Positions 32,450-35,421 of a stretch of DNA of 35,421 nucleotides are shown piece after piece. How positions within the stretch are numbered: position 1 is the stretch's first letter; every line of letters starts with the position of its first letter. Source of the DNA: an uncultured Propionibacteriaceae bacterium. Lineage in GTDB: Bacteria > Actinomycetota > Actinomycetes > Propionibacteriales > Propionibacteriaceae. The notes under the pieces are model-generated. The model had not been told where the DNA came from. It ran no database searches and was given only the letters and a program-made list of their open reading frames with translations. The position numbers and the translations under genes are program-made. The stretch is taken from positions 1 through 35,421 of the forward strand of contig CALLVV010000097.1 of NCBI GenBank assembly GCA_938012815.1, in the 5' to 3' direction.

Positions 32450-33409
32450 ATGACATCGCACCAACTCAACCGCCGGTTGTCGGCTTTCATGCCCTTCGTC
32501 GTCCCGCTGGCTATCGTCGTGGCGGTGGTCTTTCCCGGGCAGTTCGGGGTCCTGTTGCCCGCTATCGCTCCGGTTTTCTTCGTCATCGTTTTTGCCGGTT
32601 CCTCGACCCTGCGGGTCAGGAGCATCGTCGAGACGCTGCGTCATCCACTGCCGCTGCTCCTGATCCTCGGGATCCTTCACGTCGTGATGCCGGTCGTCGC
32701 GTGGGCGGTGGCCCGGCTGGGGTTCGCGGGCAGCCCCGACATCGCAGCGGGCATGGTCCTGGAGTTCCTCGTGCCGACGGCGAGCGCGGGTTTCGCGTGG
32801 ATTGCGATCTGCGGCGGCAATCTGACGCTCGGACTTGTCGCCGTGTTCGTGGATGCGGTGCTGACTCCCGTCCTGCTGCCTTTCGGGGTGGAACTCCTGA
32901 CCGGTGCCCACGTCTCCGTGGATTCCGGGGAGCTGATGCGCAGCATGGTGGTGATGGTGCTGGCGCCGTCGGTGTTGGCGGTCGCATTCAACGAGGCGAC
33001 GGGTGGCAGGGTGAGTGGCAGGATCATTCCGTGGCTGCAGATGGTGGTGAAGTGCGGGATCGTCGTGGTGATCCTGGCTTCCTCCACACGTATCGCGCCG
33101 ATCGTGTGGACCCTTGATCCGATGCTCCTGGTGATCACCGGTGTCATGTTCCTGATCTCCTTGGCCGGTTACGGGTTCGGTTGGCTGGCGGCACGCCTGA
33201 CGGGGCAGGGCAGGGCGGTCACGGTGGCGATGATCTACGGGTCGGGGATGCGCAACATCAACGCCGGCGCGGTGATCGCCGCGGCCTTCTTTCCAGCGGG
33301 GACGATGTTTCCTGTCATCATCTCCACCCTGTTCCAACAGGTCACGGCGGCGCTGATCTCCTTGGCGATCCAGCGACGCCTACCCGAGACCACCCCCGGC
33401 GACGACTGA
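32450..33409 (+). CDS. Bile acid:sodium symporter (BASS) family transporter
   Basis: 319 residues with about nine to ten membrane helices. LEFLVPTASAGFAWIAICGGNLTLGLV and the C-terminal GSGMRNINAGAVIAAAFFP belong to the two inverted helix-bundle repeats of BASS proteins, with the NxN-type sodium motif region. The start ATG at 32450 has GGGGAG seven bases upstream; longer in-frame options lack a site. Substrates in bacteria range from pyruvate and pantothenate to bile acids; not decidable here. Confidence 0.85.
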   Translation: MTSHQLNRRLSAFMPFVVPLAIVVAVVFPGQFGVLLPAIAPVFFVIVFAGSSTLRVRSIVETLRHPLPLLLILGILHVVMPVVAWAVARLGFAGSPDIAAGMVLEFLVPTASAGFAWIAICGGNLTLGLVAVFVDAVLTPVLLPFGVELLTGAHVSVDSGELMRSMVVMVLAPSVLAVAFNEATGGRVSGRIIPWLQMVVKCGIVVVILASSTRIAPIVWTLDPMLLVITGVMFLISLAGYGFGWLAARLTGQGRAVTVAMIYGSGMRNINAGAVIAAAFFPAGTMFPVIISTLFQQVTAALISLAIQRRLPETTPGDD

Positions 33410-33490
33410 GAGGTCATGGGCAAATCCCCGATCCGCAACATTGCCGAAGGGTTCGGAACCACCCATGAAGTTCCTGCACCAGCCCAACAT

Positions 33491-33998
33491 TCATTCGTGG
33501 GGGATGCCGAGTTCGGGGATCGCAAGATCCATGTCTCCGGGGATGTGCTCCTCACCGTGGGGGGTTTCCCGCCAGACGGGGTATCGCCAGGCCATGTAAC
33601 ACAGCTGTTGGGGGGGTGGTGATTCCTGCGACGTCCCGGAGGCGGGTGATGCAGGCTGCAACAACCTCGAGGATGATGTGGCTGGGGGTGGGCCACGGAT
33701 ACTCACGCCGCCACACGAGTCCTTCCTTCGCGACCGCGAAACCAGCTTGTGTGAAGAAGGAACGCTGTTCAGGTGTGAAGGTGGTGGAGGCTCCTCGGTC
33801 TCCCTTGACGTTCTCTGCGGAGAACTCGGCTTGGATTCCGTCGACGCCGTTGAGGGATCCCAAACCAGCGAACTGGATGAACGGAATCTCACCTCCTGCT
33901 AGTTTGATGGTGATCATCTCTCGTTCTTCAAGGTCGAGAAGCGCGGATGTCAGGGCTGACTCGAAATCTTCCCAAGTCTTGGATACTGTCATGTCCAA
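33491..33998 (-). pseudogene. TY-Chap-like domain protein with a frameshift in a 7-base G run
   Basis: As printed, a 148-residue frame (33552-33998) starts MDMTVSKTWEDFESALTSAL and contains IPFIQFAG, EYPWPTPSHIILEVV and LRDVAGITT, then leaves the expected frame. A run of seven G at 33610-33616 on the plus strand sits exactly there. With six G instead, the reading frame continues for 37 more residues (QQLCYMAWRYPVWRE and later MDLAIPELGIPHE) to a stop at 33491, total 168 residues. The continuation has normal codon usage and the expected Trp/Pro-rich tail. The family resembles the TY-Chap domain of type VII secretion and polymorphic-toxin neighbourhoods (tentative). It could be a sequencing error, a true pseudogene, or a phase-variable switch. 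Confidence 0.6.
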
Positions 33999-34074
33999 TT
34001 TCTCGCTTTCATGCGGGGGTAGATGGTTTTCGGGAATCCAACGCTCACCTATTAAGCCTCATTTACAGTAATTC

Positions 34075-34260
34075 TCAAGAGCGTTCTGAGCGGGGGTTTC
34101 GCCGGTCGGCACGCTGCCCGTGGATGAACCTTGTCGGGTCGGCTGTTTCGTCGATGGGCATGGGAAGCTTCGAGAAGGCCCTATGGGCGACCCGCGACCC
34201 GCAGTCGCCAATAACGGAATCGAATTCTTGAGCAGCTTCATTCTTATCTCTGCTAAAGCT
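34075..34260 (-). pseudogene. 3' remnant of a gene, bounded by the IS remnant
   Basis: A 61-codon frame on the minus strand, open from the IS-side stop codon at 34261-34263 to a stop at 34075-34077. It encodes segments such as EAAQEFDSVIGDCGSRVAHR and PMPIDETADPTRFIHG, with high GC in the third codon position as expected for a real gene here. No start codon or ribosome site precedes it. It reads as the C-terminus of a protein whose front was removed when the ISL3 element arrived. Its end is 76 bp from the TY-Chap-like gene, same strand. Confidence 0.5.
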
Positions 34261-34267
34261 TCATTCT
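34234..34267. repeat. 11-nt direct repeat at the IS edge
   Basis: AGCTTCATTCT occurs at 34234-34244 and 34257-34267, period 23. The second copy touches the left end of the IS remnant. It may be an insertion scar; no matching copy was found on the right side. Confidence 0.5.
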
Positions 34268-35200
34268 GGCTCTTCACATTCGAGGGTGTAGGGCTGGTCT
34301 GAAGCCGCTGGTCTCGAGGAGTGTTCGGGTGATGTGGTGGGTGGGGTTGTGGAAGCCGAGTGCGGAGCCTCGGAGGTGTTCTAGGCGGCCGTTGAGTGCT
34401 TTGGTGGGGCCGTTGCTGGTGCCGGGGTGGTCGAAGAACACGAAGATCTGCGCGGCGGCGATTCGGGGTTCGTCCGAGGGTAGCGACCTCGATCAGGCAG
34501 GCCGGGACAGCATGGGTGAGTTTGGCGTTCAGGGACTCCATCCGGGTCTTGCTCGTGGTGGGGTCGGACTCGTGGTAGGCGGCGATCATCTGCTGGTAGA
34601 TGTGCCAGGTGGCCTCGACCTCGACATGGTCATCGCCGGCGAACAACGCGTCTTGGATGCGGCGCCGGCATTGGTCCAGGGCGTTTCCGGCAAGGCGGAC
34701 GACGTGGAACGGGTCCGTCACCGCTGTCGCGGTCGGGAGTTCCTCGCTGGCGGCGGTCTTGGACCCGGCGAACCCGTCCATCGCGACCACCTCCACCCCA
34801 TCGCGCCACGCCTTGGGGCGCTGCGCCATCCACGCCTTGAACGCGGCTCAGCCGCCCGGCTCGTGTCCTGACGCCACACGTGGCCACAACCGCCACACCG
34901 GTAGCGGCGCACGGACACCAACAGCGTCGTCGGCCGCCACCCGAACGGGACATGAACCAGCCGCCGGATGACCGTGTCCCGCGCCACCCCCTGACAGCCA
35001 CACCGATGACACCACTCGTCCGGATCGACCACCCGACAGACCAGGCTTGCCTGACCGGGTTCCACCCGCTGCGCCACGACCTCCAGTCCCAACTCGTCCA
35101 GGCGTGTGAACGTGGTCAGATCAGGACGAACGAAGGTCCCGTGCACCATGTCGAGGTCTTCCCACAGGGCTGTGTGAGAACTCCCAATCATCGGAAGACC
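34268..35200 (-). mobile_element. Degenerate ISL3-family insertion sequence
   Basis: 933 nt bounded by GGCTCTTC (34268) and, inverted, GGTCTTCC (at 35200), which resemble ISL3 ends, although the longer arms match poorly. The interior carries broken transposase pieces. Complete actinobacterial ISL3 elements are nearer 1.4 kb, so about a third is missing. Confidence 0.65.
34274..35149 (-). pseudogene. ISL3 transposase, multiply broken
   Basis: The N-terminal zinc-finger part is intact (EWCHRCGCQGVARD, RRYRCGGCGHVWRQD; start ATG 35149). It then jumps to KAWRDGVEVVAMDGFAG, so the helix-turn-helix and the first catalytic Asp region are deleted. A second deletion removes about 40 residues between CRRRIQ and EVEATW. 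A frameshift near 34462 moves the C-terminus (HPGTSNGPTKALNGRLEHL) into another frame, and the family's usual catalytic Glu in GPTEA is Lys here. The element cannot encode an active transposase. Confidence 0.85.
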
Positions 35201-35421
35201 TCGACCCTCACCCCAGGACCGCCACACCAGCCACGCTCACACCCGACCTACACCCTGCTTTGTGATGAGCCAGCAAACCTGTTTTTCGTTGCTGTTCATG
35301 AAGTGTGTGGTAGTTGAGTCGGTTATCGTTCGATTCCTTTGTTGTGGGTGGTTCGGGTTCGGGTTTGGTTGAGGTGTGGGTGTGGTTTGTTTGTCGTGTT
35401 GGGGTTTGTGGGGTTTGTGGG
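35201..35421. other. Right-edge region with G/T-biased low complexity
   Basis: No gene supported. From about 35330 the plus strand is almost only G and T, with repeats such as GGGGTTTGTGGGGTTTGTGGG at the edge. Two minus-strand frames stay open here (Pro/Thr/Asn-rich), so a Pro/Thr-rich coding tail that continues off the edge is possible. An 11-nt word, GCCAGCAAACC, also found at 11853-11863, occurs near 35270. Confidence 0.4.

Noticed and set aside
34329..34871. 180-codon plus-strand frame across the IS
   Set aside because: Antisense to recognisable ISL3 transposase pieces.

Overview
The window is high-GC DNA with actinobacterial gene content: a mycothiol synthase (MshD), a GlnR-like orphan regulator, a mutT1-ppk1 pair, a nitrobindin-like/YgfZ pair and an ISL3 transposase remnant. 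MshD restricts the source to mycothiol-producing Actinobacteria. The mix of fructan hydrolase, FucP-type permease, DUF4862 and WXG100-like genes fits a Propionibacteriaceae-like organism (inference; no rRNA is present to test it). Most of the window is ordinary chromosome. The right end is accessory and decayed.

Layout. 1-1002 (minus): the 5' end of one gene and all of a second, both for membrane proteins with Gln/Pro/Gly/Tyr repeats. 1431-1513: tRNA-Leu(CAG) with its own terminator. 1633-3150: NhaP-type cation/proton antiporter. 3410-7824 (minus): an overlapping four-gene operon, glnR-like > mshD > ppk1 > mutT1-like. 8015-10826 (minus): a DUF6507/WXG100-like protein, a 439-residue putative secreted effector and two nearly duplicate lipoproteins, which together are the best candidate here for an undescribed system. 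11010-11723: a membrane-anchored discoidin-like protein. 11905-13956: dtd facing a 37-residue membrane peptide, a nitrobindin-like gene and ygfZ. 14097-17205: rbsK, tpx, ppk2 and a third member of the repeat/EAWK membrane family. 17259-19078: SatD, a LysR regulator and a divergent 60-residue ORF. 19138-21410 (minus): a FucP-like permease translationally coupled to a sugar-binding lipoprotein. 21540-25730: a small membrane protein, DUF4862, an aldo/keto reductase and argS. 26237-29511: two FtsX-type permeases and their ATPase. 29702-32237 (minus): a GH32 fructan/sucrose hydrolase and a fructosamine-kinase-like protein. 32450-33409: a BASS-type transporter. 33491-35421: a TY-Chap-like gene with a homopolymer frameshift, an orphan coding remnant, a dead ISL3 element and a strand-biased low-complexity edge.

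How the genes work together. The operon at 3410-7824 joins nitrogen-type regulation, thiol biosynthesis, polyphosphate synthesis and nucleotide clean-up. ppk2 lies 8 kb away, so both polyphosphate kinase types are present. The sugar genes (GH32, FucP-like permease, sugar-binding lipoprotein, ribokinase, fructosamine kinase) are scattered but consistent with use of fructose or fructan. The 8015-10826 cluster looks like a WXG-partner/effector/lipoprotein-immunity set, but its biochemistry cannot be read from sequence alone.
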